DNA of 64,000 nt, from positions 31,540 through 95,539 of the forward strand of contig NZ_JAJBMO010000013.1 in NCBI RefSeq assembly GCF_020537505.1, read 5' to 3'. The notes under the pieces were generated by a model. The model was not told the origin of the DNA, made no database searches, and saw only the letters and a list, made by a program, of their open reading frames with translations. Source of the DNA: Blautia glucerasea. GTDB lineage: Bacteria > Bacillota > Clostridia > Lachnospirales > Lachnospiraceae. Numbering within the stretch: position 1 is the stretch's first letter; each line of letters opens with the position of its first letter. The position numbers and the translations under genes are program-made. Below are positions 44,494-52,558 of the stretch, one piece after another.

Positions 44494-45447
44494 TTAGTAT
44501 TCCAGCTTCGGCATACTCTTAAATTTCTCAAACTCTGCATCGGTACATTTCACATAATGCGTACCGCTAATATGGTGATAAGTACCATCCCCATAATTCA
44601 TTCCAGAGGTCTTATAATCATAGGTCTCAGCCACACGGTTCTTCTCCACTGCCGGGTTCGGTGACGGGATGGCGGAAAGAAGGCTTCGTGTATATGGATG
44701 CATTGGATTCTCGAAAATCTCCTCTGTGGTACCAGTCTCCAGAAGGTGTCCCAAATGCAGAACTCCAATACGGTCTGAAATATACTTAACCATAGAAAGG
44801 TCATGAGCAATAAACAGATAAGCAGTACCTGTCTCCTGCTGGATATCCTTCATCAGGTTGACAACCTGCGCCTGAATAGACACATCCAGCGCAGAAATAC
44901 ACTCATCTGCAATGATCAGCTTCGGATTCATGATCAGCGCACGGGCAATACCAACACGCTGTCTCTGTCCACCGGAAAACTGGTGGGGATATCTGGCTGC
45001 ATGCTCCGGAGCCAGACCAACCTTCGCCAGAATCGCTTTGATCTTCTCCTCACGCTCTTCCTTAGACTTATACATATGATGGATATCAAGACCCTCGCCA
45101 AGAATATCCCTAACCTTTTTACGCGGATTCAAAGATGCCATAGGATCCTGGAAAATCATCTGCATCTGTGTTCTCAGCGCCTTATTGGTCTCCTTATTCA
45201 TCTTTCCGCTGATATCCATACCGTTGAACTTGATGGTTCCAGCAGTTGGATCATAAAGACGGATCACGCTTCGTCCGATAGTAGATTTTCCGGAACCGGA
45301 CTCTCCAACCAGTCCATAGGTTTCCCCAGGGTAAATTTTGAAGGAAACATCTTCTACTGCATGTACGGTAAAGCTGCTGCTTACCTTAAAATACTGCTTT
45401 AATCCATCCACAGTAAGGATCGGCTCAGCATCATAATTTACTGCCAT
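44494..45447 (-). CDS. oppF: Oligopeptide ABC transporter, ATP-binding protein OppF
   Basis: A 317-residue ABC ATPase. Walker A is [15 protein letters not shown], the signature is QFSGGQRQRVGIARAL, Walker B is LIIADECISALDVS, and the H loop is AHDLSMVKYIS. The C-terminal oligo_HPY segment (HPYTRSLLSAIPSPNP) is typical of peptide importers. It forms a heterodimer with OppD that drives OppB/OppC. Its ATG overlaps the oppD end by 17 bp, and GGAGG lies upstream. Last gene of the operon. Confidence 0.94.
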   Translation of the reverse strand: MAVNYDAEPILTVDGLKQYFKVSSSFTVHAVEDVSFKIYPGETYGLVGESGSGKSTIGRSVIRLYDPTAGTIKFNGMDISGKMNKETNKALRTQMQMIFQDPMASLNPRKKVRDILGEGLDIHHMYKSKEEREEKIKAILAKVGLAPEHAARYPHQFSGGQRQRVGIARALIMNPKLIIADECISALDVSIQAQVVNLMKDIQQETGTAYLFIAHDLSMVKYISDRIGVLHLGHLLETGTTEEIFENPMHPYTRSLLSAIPSPNPAVEKNRVAETYDYKTSGMNYGDGTYHHISGTHYVKCTDAEFEKFKSMPKLEY

Positions 45448-46519
45448 GTTCCTCGGCCTCCTTCTTCATTCTTTCGATTCGGTTCTTTAACTCCACAGGC
45501 ATCTCCACCTTAGGAGCTCTTGGATCAAGAAGCCAGGTAGCTGCGAAATGATCCTTTGTAATCTGGAACATCGGCGGCTCCAGCTTGTCATCAATCTCCA
45601 GCGCATAACGGTTACGCGGTGCAAAAGCATCGCCAGGCTTCTCATGAAGCAGGTTTGGCGGAGATCCCGGGATGGTATACAGTCTCTCGTCCTCTGTATT
45701 TAAATCAGGCATGGAGGAAAGAAGTCCCCAGGTATATGGATGGCGTGGATCGTAGAAGATTTCATCCGTTGTTCCTCTTTCCACAATTTTTCCAGCATAC
45801 ATAACATTTACGAAATCTGCCACCTTTGCAACAACACCAAGGTCATGGGTAATATAAATAACAGAAATTCCACGCTCCTTCTGAACCTTCTTGATCAGCT
45901 CAATGATCTTCGCCTGGATTGTAACGTCAAGAGCGGTTGTGGGCTCATCACAGATCAGAAGATCCGGGTTGCAGGCCAGGGCAATGGCGATAACCACACG
46001 CTGACGCATGCCACCGGAAAGCTGGTGTGGATAGTTTTTCATACGCTTCTCAGCATCCTCGATACCAACCTCTTTCAGAAGCTCAACAGCGCGGTTCCAT
46101 GCCTCCTGCTTGGGAGTCTTGAAATGCCAGCGCATCCCCTCCATGATCTGCTTTCCAATGGTCATGGTCGGGTCAAGGCTTGTCATAGGATCCTGGAAAA
46201 CCATGGCAATTCTTTTTCCATTAATATGTCTGCGGATCCATTTTTTATCTTTTGTCAGGATATCAACTGTCTCAGGAGTTCCGTCTGCATGATGATAACT
46301 GAACTCGATGGTTCCTTTTTCCACCTTTGCGTTGGAAGCCAGAATACCCATTGCAGCTTTCATGGTAACAGATTTTCCGGAACCGGACTCACCTACGATT
46401 GCAACTGTCTCACCCTTGTAAAGGTCAATATTGATGCCCCGGATAGCGTGTACCGTTCCGGCTGTTGTGGAAAAGGTGATATCCAGGTCTTTGATATTAA
46501 GAATTCTTTCATCTGACAT
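45431..46519 (-). CDS. oppD: Oligopeptide ABC transporter, ATP-binding protein OppD
   Basis: A 362-residue ABC ATPase: Walker [21 protein letters not shown], signature [17 protein letters not shown], Walker [18 protein letters not shown] loop [15 protein letters not shown]. The C-terminal [15 protein letters not shown] and [20 protein letters not shown] region is the peptide-transporter extension; the usual cysteines of an Fe-S-like cluster there are absent. GAGG precedes the ATG. It lies 11 bp after oppC. Confidence 0.94.
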   Translation of the reverse strand: MSDERILNIKDLDITFSTTAGTVHAIRGINIDLYKGETVAIVGESGSGKSVTMKAAMGILASNAKVEKGTIEFSYHHADGTPETVDILTKDKKWIRRHINGKRIAMVFQDPMTSLDPTMTIGKQIMEGMRWHFKTPKQEAWNRAVELLKEVGIEDAEKRMKNYPHQLSGGMRQRVVIAIALACNPDLLICDEPTTALDVTIQAKIIELIKKVQKERGISVIYITHDLGVVAKVADFVNVMYAGKIVERGTTDEIFYDPRHPYTWGLLSSMPDLNTEDERLYTIPGSPPNLLHEKPGDAFAPRNRYALEIDDKLEPPMFQITKDHFAATWLLDPRAPKVEMPVELKNRIERMKKEAEEHGSKL

Positions 46520-46530
46520 TGAAAATCACC

Positions 46531-47592
46531 TCACATTTCTTTTAATTTCGGATCAAGTGCCTCACGAAGGCCGTCAGCAACCAGGTTGAAGCTGAGCATC
46601 AGAAGTGCCATCACAATGATCGGAGGGATGATCTGATACGGATGGGTTGTAAAGAAGTTAAATCCGTCGGAGATCAAAGATCCCAGGGAACACTGCGGTA
46701 CCGGAATTCCAAGTCCTACGAAGCTTAAGAATGCCTCTGTGAAAATCGCAGTAGGAATGGAGAACATAACCTGTGTGATGATCGGTCCGATAATGTTCGG
46801 AAGTACTTCTTTAAAGATAATGAAAAAGCTGCCTGCTCCAAGTGTTCTGGATGCAAGGACGAACTCCTGCTCTTTTAATTTCAGCATCTCTGCACGGGCG
46901 ATACGGCTCATACCGATCCACTCCGTCAGCATCAGGGCGATAACGATAGTCAGGATACCAGGTTTGAAAACCAGAAGCATCAGGGTTACGATAACAAGTC
47001 TGGGGATACCATTGGCAACCTCCAGGATACGCTGCATAACCATATCCACTCTGCCGCCGAAATAACCGGAGATCAGGCCATAGCTCATACCGATCAGCAT
47101 ATCGATGATGGCTGCTGCAATGGCAATGATCAGGGAAACACGGGCTCCGGACCAGGTTCTTGTCCAGATATCACGGCCAAGGTTATCACTTCCAAACCAA
47201 TAGTAAACATCTGTGAGGCCTTTTTCCTCGTAGTTATTGATGGTCTTGGTACCTTTGGAGGTGTTAAAGTTCTCATCACCATTAAAAATACCAAATTTCT
47301 CAAGAGCTTTTACACGAGGTGCACAGTTCTTTTCATTTAAGTTCTGACCGGAATATGTATAGTCATTCATGCCGGGGCCGATTGCTGCCATGATGGTGAT
47401 CAGGATGATCAGAACCATACCAACAATGGCACTTGTTTTTTTCACGAAGCGGAACAGGACATCTTTCCAGAAGCTCTGTGCCGCAAAGTTGGAATCAATG
47501 CCGATCTCTTCAGCATTGTTTTTCAGGCGGAAATCAGATTCCACTGGAACGTATGCTGCCTGAACGGTTTCTGCTGCAGTGCTTTTTTCCAT
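46531..47592 (-). CDS. oppC: Oligopeptide ABC transporter, permease OppC
   Basis: A 353-residue permease with an N-terminal cytoplasmic extension, TM1 at about 53-78 (SAIVGMVLIILITIMAAIGP), an extracellular stretch, and the BPD_transp_1 domain with five more segments. The ATPase-contact EAA loop is RAEMLKLKEQEFVLASRTLG. The start is the ATG at 47592 with AGGAG 9-10 nt upstream; an in-frame ATG at 47616 lies before that site and would overlap oppB. It lies 4 bp after the oppB stop. Confidence 0.92.
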   Translation of the reverse strand: MEKSTAAETVQAAYVPVESDFRLKNNAEEIGIDSNFAAQSFWKDVLFRFVKKTSAIVGMVLIILITIMAAIGPGMNDYTYSGQNLNEKNCAPRVKALEKFGIFNGDENFNTSKGTKTINNYEEKGLTDVYYWFGSDNLGRDIWTRTWSGARVSLIIAIAAAIIDMLIGMSYGLISGYFGGRVDMVMQRILEVANGIPRLVIVTLMLLVFKPGILTIVIALMLTEWIGMSRIARAEMLKLKEQEFVLASRTLGAGSFFIIFKEVLPNIIGPIITQVMFSIPTAIFTEAFLSFVGLGIPVPQCSLGSLISDGFNFFTTHPYQIIPPIIVMALLMLSFNLVADGLREALDPKLKEM

Positions 47593-47596
47593 GATG

Positions 47597-48532
47597 TCAG
47601 TCTCCTTTCTTTGCAAGTCGGATTCTCGGGTCGATCACACCATAGAGAATATCTACAACCAGCATGATTACAATATACATTGCGGAATAAATAAAGCTTA
47701 AGGCAATAACCACGTTGTAGTCGTTTGACTGGATGGCATTTACCAGAAGGCTTCCTACGCCAGGAATTGCGAAGATTTTTTCTACTACCAGGGAACCAGT
47801 CATCAGGTCTACGATCAGCGGAGCCAGAACGGTGATGATGGGGATCAGGGCATTTCGAAGTGCATGACGGAAAATCAGTGCAGATCCGGAAATACCTTTG
47901 CTCTCTGCCAGCAGCATGTAGTCACTTCCCAGAACCTCCAGCATCTCGCTTCGGGTAAAACGTGCGATAGATGCCATGGTGAACATGGAAAGAGCTATAC
48001 TTGGGAGCACACTGGACATGCCCGCGTTGTTTGCTTTATACAGCATTGGGAACCACTGGAGACGGAAACCAAGGCTATAGCTAAGACCGAGGGCAAATAC
48101 GTAGGATGGCACCGACACACCGATTACCGATATGATGGTGGCCAGGGAATCCCATATGGTGTTATGCTTCAAGGCCGCCAATAGTCCCAATAGCAGCCCG
48201 ACTATGGCTCCAATGGTAACGGCAAGTCCTCCGATTCCGATAGAGATTGGAAGTCTTGTCTGGATCATCTGGGAAATAGGAGTATTCTTGGAAATGTTGT
48301 AGCTGACACCAAGATCACCTTTTAACATGTTCTTGGCATAGTTGACGAACTGGACAACTACTGGTTGGTCCAGACCGTATTTTACGTACAGTGCTGCACG
48401 CTGGTCATCATTTAACTTCTCATCATTGAACGGGGAACCTGGCATGAGCTGCATAAGGACAAACAGCACCAGCAGGATTACCAGCAGGGTGAAGAAGGAA
48501 GTTAAAACTCGTTTGAGCGTATATTTTTTCAC
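47597..48532 (-). CDS. oppB: Oligopeptide ABC transporter, permease OppB
   Basis: A 311-residue permease with six membrane segments: the conserved N-terminal segment (RVLTSFFTLLVILLVLFVLM), a P-rich SPFNDEKLNDDQRAALYVKY extracellular loop, and the BPD_transp_1 core with the EAA-loop region RSEMLEVLGSDYMLLAESKG. The start is a GTG at 48532, seven bases after AAGGAGG; no ATG has a better site. First gene of oppBCDF, separated from oppA by a terminator hairpin. Confidence 0.92.
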   Translation of the reverse strand: MKKYTLKRVLTSFFTLLVILLVLFVLMQLMPGSPFNDEKLNDDQRAALYVKYGLDQPVVVQFVNYAKNMLKGDLGVSYNISKNTPISQMIQTRLPISIGIGGLAVTIGAIVGLLLGLLAALKHNTIWDSLATIISVIGVSVPSYVFALGLSYSLGFRLQWFPMLYKANNAGMSSVLPSIALSMFTMASIARFTRSEMLEVLGSDYMLLAESKGISGSALIFRHALRNALIPIITVLAPLIVDLMTGSLVVEKIFAIPGVGSLLVNAIQSNDYNVVIALSFIYSAMYIVIMLVVDILYGVIDPRIRLAKKGD

Positions 48533-48731
48533 GACAATTCCTCCTTGGGTTCTTGTTCGTTGCAATCCACAGAATAAACAACAATTCTTTCGTCATGGTT
48601 CACTCCCGAACCAGTAACATTTATTTTCTCTGCTGCAAAGTAATTATCAGCCTGATCATTGTTTGTTCTGCGGATGGCAACGGTAATCTATAACAATTCA
48701 ACGAAATGCATTTACTGAATTGTTACTCATT

Positions 48732-48760
48732 AGTTACTGTCCACTCCGTGACCAGTAACC
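48732..48760. repeat. Dispersed palindrome GTTACTG...CAGTAAC, copy e
   Basis: AGTTACTGTCCACTCCGTGA then CCAGTAACC, between oppB and oppA. Close match to the copies near 9.7 and 15.6 kb. Confidence 0.65.
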
Positions 48761-48772
48761 GGCAATATTACT

Positions 48773-48808
48773 TCAAAAGCCGCACCGGGTAACCCCCTGG
48801 TGCGGCTG
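48773..48808 (-). terminator. Terminator between oppA and oppBCDF
   Basis: On the minus strand GCCGCACC pairs with GGTGCGGC, followed by TTTTGAAG. It lies 20 bp after the oppA stop and would let some transcripts through to oppB, giving more binding protein than permease. Confidence 0.75.
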
Positions 48809-48826
48809 AAGTTATTCAATTACAAC

Positions 48827-50476
48827 TTATTCAGATTTTACTGCATTTTTGTATACACGGTTCAGTGCGCATGGATGGAAGTCTACGCCTGTTACTGCGC
48901 TGGACAGCATCTCTGCATTTGCCTGTGTGTAAAGTGGGAAGATTACAGCGTCATCCATAACAAGTTTCTCTGCGTCATACATTCTAGCCCAACGTCCTTC
49001 AGCGTCTGTGCAAAGGTCACCAGTTGTACACTCTGCGATGATGGAGTCATACTCTTCGCTGCTCCACAAACCGTAGTTGTTAGAGTTGTCTGTAATCCAC
49101 ATTCCAAGATATGTCATCGGATCTGCATAGTCTGGTCCCCAACGGGTAAGAGCTACCTCATAGTTTCCGTTCTGCAAATCCTCAACACGCTGTTTCTTAG
49201 GCTCTACTGTAAGGTTTACAGTTAATCCTGGAAGAGCTGTCTCCCACTGCTCTTTCAGAACCTGTGCAACCTTCTGAGGTGCATCATCAGCGTCAACGAT
49301 CATATCAAGCTCGATCTCTGTCTCGCCAAGCTCCTCAAGACCTTTTGCCCAGTAATCAGCAGCTTTCTCTGTGTCATATGCGCAAACATCGGAGAATTTG
49401 CTCTGGTCTTCAGAGAAGTCAGATCCGTCAGGACCTGCAGCAAACTGCATCGGAACTGCGGTATAGGTCGGAAGGGAACCGTCTTTCAGAACGTCTGTTG
49501 TGATGGATTCACGATCGATTGCCATTGTCATTGCCATACGGATATTTAAGTTTGCAAGCTCTGGAACAGCTGCGATGTTAGGGCTTACATACCAAAGATA
49601 TCCAGCACCGATTGTCATGAACTCAGGATCGTCTTCAACCTGGTCAACCTGCTCACCATTTACAAGTGTAAGGTCAAGGTCGCCTGTCTGATAGCTCATA
49701 AGAGCCTGCTGGGAATCCTGGATTACCTGATAGTTAAGTCCCGGAAGGGAAATATTGTCTGCGTCGTAGTAGTCAGCATTCTTTGTAAGGTGGATCTCTG
49801 TTGCAGCTGGCTCATAGGTATCAAGTACAAATGCACCGTTGGAAAGTGTGGTGTCTGGGCTTGTACCATATGTGTCTGCGCATGTCTCAAAGAATGCTTC
49901 GTTTACAGGATAGAAGGTTGGGAAATACATCAGTGACAGGAAGTAGGATACTGGAACATTCAGCTTAACTTCCAGTGTCTTGTCGTCAACTGCTGTAACA
50001 CCAAGCTCGGATTTGTCTTTCTCACCAGCGATGATCTCTGCAGCGTTCTCAACCTGGCCAATGTCGCTTAACATGTAAGCATACTCGGAAGCTACATCCG
50101 GGTCAACTGCTCTCTGCCATCCGAATACGAAATCGGAAGCGGTTACAGGATCACCGTTGCTCCACTGTGCGTCACGAAGATGGAACGTATAGGTAAGTCC
50201 ATCATCTGATAAATCATAGCTCTCTGCAATGGCCGGAACTGCCTGTCCGTCTGAGTCCATCTGCATAAGACCGTCGGTATAGTCTGCGATTACCTCAAAG
50301 GATGTTCCATCAGTAGCCTGCTGTGGGTCAAGGGACTGTACCGGAGTTTCCAGCATAACATTCAGGTCAGATGTGCTCTCTTCTACTGCTGCAAAAGCAA
50401 CTGTGCCAGTGCTCATGAGACCAACTGTCATTGCGGAAGCTGTCAAAAGGGAAATTACTGCTTTTGACTTTTTCAT
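48827..50476 (-). CDS. oppA: Oligopeptide-binding protein OppA
   Basis: A 549-residue family 5 solute-binding protein. The signal peptide (KKSKAVISLLTASAMTVGLM, then GTVAFAAVEE) ends in AFA/AVE for signal peptidase I; no lipobox cysteine is visible, unlike most Gram-positive OppA proteins. The mature domain has ETPVQSLDPQQATDGTSFEV, LRDAQWSNGDPVTASDFVFG, the family 5 signature region, and TRWGPDYADPMTYLGMW near the C terminus. It captures peptides outside the membrane. The start is the ATG with GAGGAGG 8 nt upstream; the longer frame to 50614 has no such site and would precede the promoter region. Confidence 0.92.
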   Translation of the reverse strand: MKKSKAVISLLTASAMTVGLMSTGTVAFAAVEESTSDLNVMLETPVQSLDPQQATDGTSFEVIADYTDGLMQMDSDGQAVPAIAESYDLSDDGLTYTFHLRDAQWSNGDPVTASDFVFGWQRAVDPDVASEYAYMLSDIGQVENAAEIIAGEKDKSELGVTAVDDKTLEVKLNVPVSYFLSLMYFPTFYPVNEAFFETCADTYGTSPDTTLSNGAFVLDTYEPAATEIHLTKNADYYDADNISLPGLNYQVIQDSQQALMSYQTGDLDLTLVNGEQVDQVEDDPEFMTIGAGYLWYVSPNIAAVPELANLNIRMAMTMAIDRESITTDVLKDGSLPTYTAVPMQFAAGPDGSDFSEDQSKFSDVCAYDTEKAADYWAKGLEELGETEIELDMIVDADDAPQKVAQVLKEQWETALPGLTVNLTVEPKKQRVEDLQNGNYEVALTRWGPDYADPMTYLGMWITDNSNNYGLWSSEEYDSIIAECTTGDLCTDAEGRWARMYDAEKLVMDDAVIFPLYTQANAEMLSSAVTGVDFHPCALNRVYKNAVKSE

Positions 50477-50547
50477 AATCATTTCCTCCTCTTCTCGAAT
50501 ATAGATTTGGGACGTTTTTAACTGTACGTCTTGCATCTGTTTTCCGT

Positions 50548-50576
50548 ATAATAGCACATCAACGTTGTAAAGTAAA
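50548..50576 (-). promoter_or_regulatory. Promoter of oppA
   Basis: TTTACT (50571-50576), 17-bp spacer, TATTAT (50548-50553) on the minus strand, about 70 bp upstream of the start codon. Confidence 0.65.
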
Positions 50577-50664
50577 GAACTTTTTGTCTGAATTGTGGAC
50601 TTTTTTCTGTACAATAAGGGCAGGTGTGTTTATACGGCGGACATTTCATAAAAATTGGGAATAG

Positions 50665-50694
50665 AAAACCCCAGTGCGGCAACACTGGGGTTTT
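50665..50694 (-). terminator. Bidirectional terminator between the Rrf2 gene and oppA
   Basis: Perfect stem AAAACCCCAGTG / CACTGGGGTTTT around a 6-nt loop, with T runs on both strands. It ends the Rrf2 transcript. Confidence 0.85.
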
Positions 50695-50786
50695 CGTTTG
50701 TAGCTGAATTACATAGAGATTTCACATCTCTTTGCCTATTGGCATTATATCATATGTTTTTTCTTTTCAATATACATTTTATAATT

Positions 50787-51221
50787 TCAAATTACATAGT
50801 CGTCTGCACTTGCAGCCTGCCAGTCAAGGAGGTCTCCTAATGTAATGTTATCTACCACTTCGTTGATGGCATCGTCAATCTTCTTCCACAGAATACGTGT
50901 GACACAGGCGTCGCCCTTCTCGCAGCCGCCTCCGTCTGGAGCTACGCAGTCTACAGGGGAGAGGCAGCCTTCTGTCAGTCTGAGGATCATGCCTACTGTA
51001 TACTCCTCCGGTCTGCGCTGCAGGGAATAACCGCCCTGAGGTCCGCGGACGCTCTTCACATATCCTGCCTTATTTAATACGGAAATGATCTGCTCCAGAT
51101 ATTTCTCGGAAATCTCCTGTCTGCGCGCTACATCCTTTAATCTGATCGGCTCTCCATTATCGTTGGTAGCCAGGTCAAGCATTAACTTTATTGCATATCT
51201 ACCCTTAGTGGATATTCTCAT
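50787..51221 (-). CDS. Rrf2-family transcriptional regulator (IscR-like)
   Basis: A 144-residue Rrf2 regulator. The winged helix runs RISTKGRYAIKLMLDLATND, VARRQEISEKYLEQIISVLN and VRGPQGGYSLQRRPEEYTVG. Downstream cysteines (CLSPVDCVAPDGGGC then EKGDAC) could bind an Fe-S cluster, as in IscR, although the spacing differs from classical IscR. It may sense Fe-S status or cysteine supply. No isc or suf genes are adjacent. The start is the ATG with AGGAGG 8 nt upstream. The promoter overlaps a palindrome, suggesting autoregulation. Confidence 0.88.
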   Translation of the reverse strand: MRISTKGRYAIKLMLDLATNDNGEPIRLKDVARRQEISEKYLEQIISVLNKAGYVKSVRGPQGGYSLQRRPEEYTVGMILRLTEGCLSPVDCVAPDGGGCEKGDACVTRILWKKIDDAINEVVDNITLGDLLDWQAASADDYVI

Positions 51222-51284
51222 TTCAATTCCTCCTGCTCTGGGATCCTGCCCACTCTCGAACATAGCAAAATCCCTATACAAGAG

Positions 51285-51322
51285 ATTATAACGTTTAATT
51301 CCTATTATTTCAATAGGGAATT
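51285..51322 (-). promoter_or_regulatory. Promoter and operator-like palindrome of the Rrf2 gene
   Basis: TTGAAA (51308-51313), 17-bp spacer, TATAAT (51285-51290) on the minus strand. The -35 lies inside the dyad AATTCCTAT...ATAGGGAATT (51297-51322), a likely site for autorepression. Confidence 0.7.
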
Positions 51323-51362
51323 ACCTTTTTATGAAAGATGGGGGGACAATGAATGATAGAAA

Positions 51363-51398
51363 TACCGTAAAGTCAAAGAAATGGATGACTTTGCGGTA
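51363..51398 (-). terminator. Hairpin at the distal end of CRISPR array 1
   Basis: TACCGTAAAGTCA pairs with TGACTTTGCGGTA (one mismatch). On the minus strand it is followed by TTTCTATCATT, so it probably ends the pre-crRNA. Confidence 0.6.
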
Positions 51399-51410
51399 GG
51401 AATATAACGT

Positions 51411-51705
51411 GGTTAAACTTCCTTATAGGTAAGGTACAACGGTTAATATGTTTACTAACGTTATTCGTATGGATGTTTTGTTTCAATTTCTCATAGGTAA
51501 GGTACAACGATCAAAGACGACGGCAAAGTAGGCTATGGTGCGTTTCAATTCCTCTCAGGTAAGGTACAACTCATGGAATTCAGGATGGAGAACGTCTTAT
51601 CTTGTAGAGTTTCAATTCCTCTTAGGTAAGGTACAACAATAATTATGTAGGAGGTAAGAAAAATGGCTAACAAATCGTTTCAATTCCTCATAGGTAAGGT
51701 ACAAC
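51411..51705 (-). CRISPR. CRISPR array 1: five repeats, four spacers
   Basis: 29-bp repeats at 51480-51508, 51542-51570, 51609-51637 and 51677-51705, plus a degenerate 30-bp one at 51411-51440. The spacers are 39, 33, 38 and 39 nt. Read on the minus strand the repeat starts GTTGTACCTTACC and ends ATTGAAAC, the usual 8-nt crRNA 5' handle. Degeneration is at the left end and the leader is on the right, so transcription runs leftward. The spacer at 51638-51676 reads on the plus strand as a ribosome binding site plus start codon. Confidence 0.95.
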
Positions 51706-51733
51706 CCCAGTATTTCCGCAGTTCTTATATTCT

Positions 51734-51762
51734 ATTATCACAAATCCCCCACGTTTTTTCAA
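51734..51762 (-). promoter_or_regulatory. Leader promoter of CRISPR array 1
   Basis: TTGAAA (51757-51762), 17-bp spacer, GATAAT (51734-51739) on the minus strand. Transcription would start about 20-25 bp before the first repeat. The same arrangement occurs in the leaders of arrays 2 and 3. Confidence 0.7.
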
Positions 51763-51771
51763 CCATTTTCT

Positions 51772-51820
51772 AAAAAAAGTCGGTCGATTGACAGTTTTCA
51801 CTTGTAGATCGACCGACTTT
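51772..51820 (-). terminator. Terminator hairpin between cas6 and array 1 leader
   Basis: Perfect 13-bp stem AAAGTCGGTCGAT / ATCGACCGACTTT around a 19-nt loop, with TTTTTTT on the minus strand. It ends the cas operon just before the array's own promoter. Related hairpins stand at the same place beside arrays 2 and 3. Confidence 0.8.
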
Positions 51821-51833
51821 TCCTCTTCATTTT

Positions 51834-52556
51834 TCAAAGAATCTCAAACATCCCAAACCCCTGCGCATTTTTTGCACCGAGACCGGTCTGGTAGAGGAAA
51901 TCCAGGTATTTGCGTTCGCCGGTTAATTGGTAGGTTCCGTACCAGGCGGTAATGAGGATTCCTTTATAGCGGGTTACCAGTTTCTTGGGAAACTTGTTTC
52001 CATGCGCCTCCAGACGAATCCCAGACACAGGTGTAATCCCATAATACGCCTGGTATTTCCGGAAAAAGTTATCATTCACCATGTCATAGAAGACAGGATC
52101 ATCAGGACTGAAATAAAATGTCTTTTCGGATTCCTCATCTGTAGCATACACAGTCAGCGGAGATTTCATCCTGATAAGAAGCTCTTTCTCTTCAACTGTA
52201 TAATCATAAAGCTCCAGCTGCACCTCTGTATACACATGGTCTCCGAATGTAACCCCATTCTCCCATATACAATCCCTCAGAAGCCGGATCAGAAGAGGTT
52301 CCGGGCTTCTCACCTCAAAGGAAATCTCTGAAAAGAAAGTGATCCTTTTATTTTCAATCCGGTATTCCCCCTTCAGCTGACTGAATTGGAACATCTTGTA
52401 CTGCCTCTGTCCCCTTGCGAAACCGCCATCATGAAGGAAGGTTGCGTACTCTGGCATATTTCCTAAAGAACGATAAATAACCGCCTGCAAAATATGATTA
52501 TAATTTATGGGCAATGAAAGAGGTTCATCCAATCCTATATGTACAACCAGCTGCAT
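51834..52556 (-). CDS. cas6: CRISPR pre-crRNA endoribonuclease Cas6
   Basis: A 240-residue RAMP-fold RNase that cuts within the CRISPR repeat to free crRNAs. The N-terminal ferredoxin-like half begins MQLVVHIGLDEPLSLPINYN, in which the YNHILQAVIY segment is typical. The C-terminal half ends in the diagnostic Gly-rich loop TGLGAKNAQGFGMFEIL. Catalytic His is a candidate in ARGQRQYKMF-adjacent or FLHDGG segments but cannot be fixed. The ATG lies 2 bp after the upstream cas7 stop, so the gene is translationally close-coupled. Last gene of the cas operon. Confidence 0.9.
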   Translation of the reverse strand: MQLVVHIGLDEPLSLPINYNHILQAVIYRSLGNMPEYATFLHDGGFARGQRQYKMFQFSQLKGEYRIENKRITFFSEISFEVRSPEPLLIRLLRDCIWENGVTFGDHVYTEVQLELYDYTVEEKELLIRMKSPLTVYATDEESEKTFYFSPDDPVFYDMVNDNFFRKYQAYYGITPVSGIRLEAHGNKFPKKLVTRYKGILITAWYGTYQLTGERKYLDFLYQTGLGAKNAQGFGMFEIL

Positions 52557-52558
52557 AA

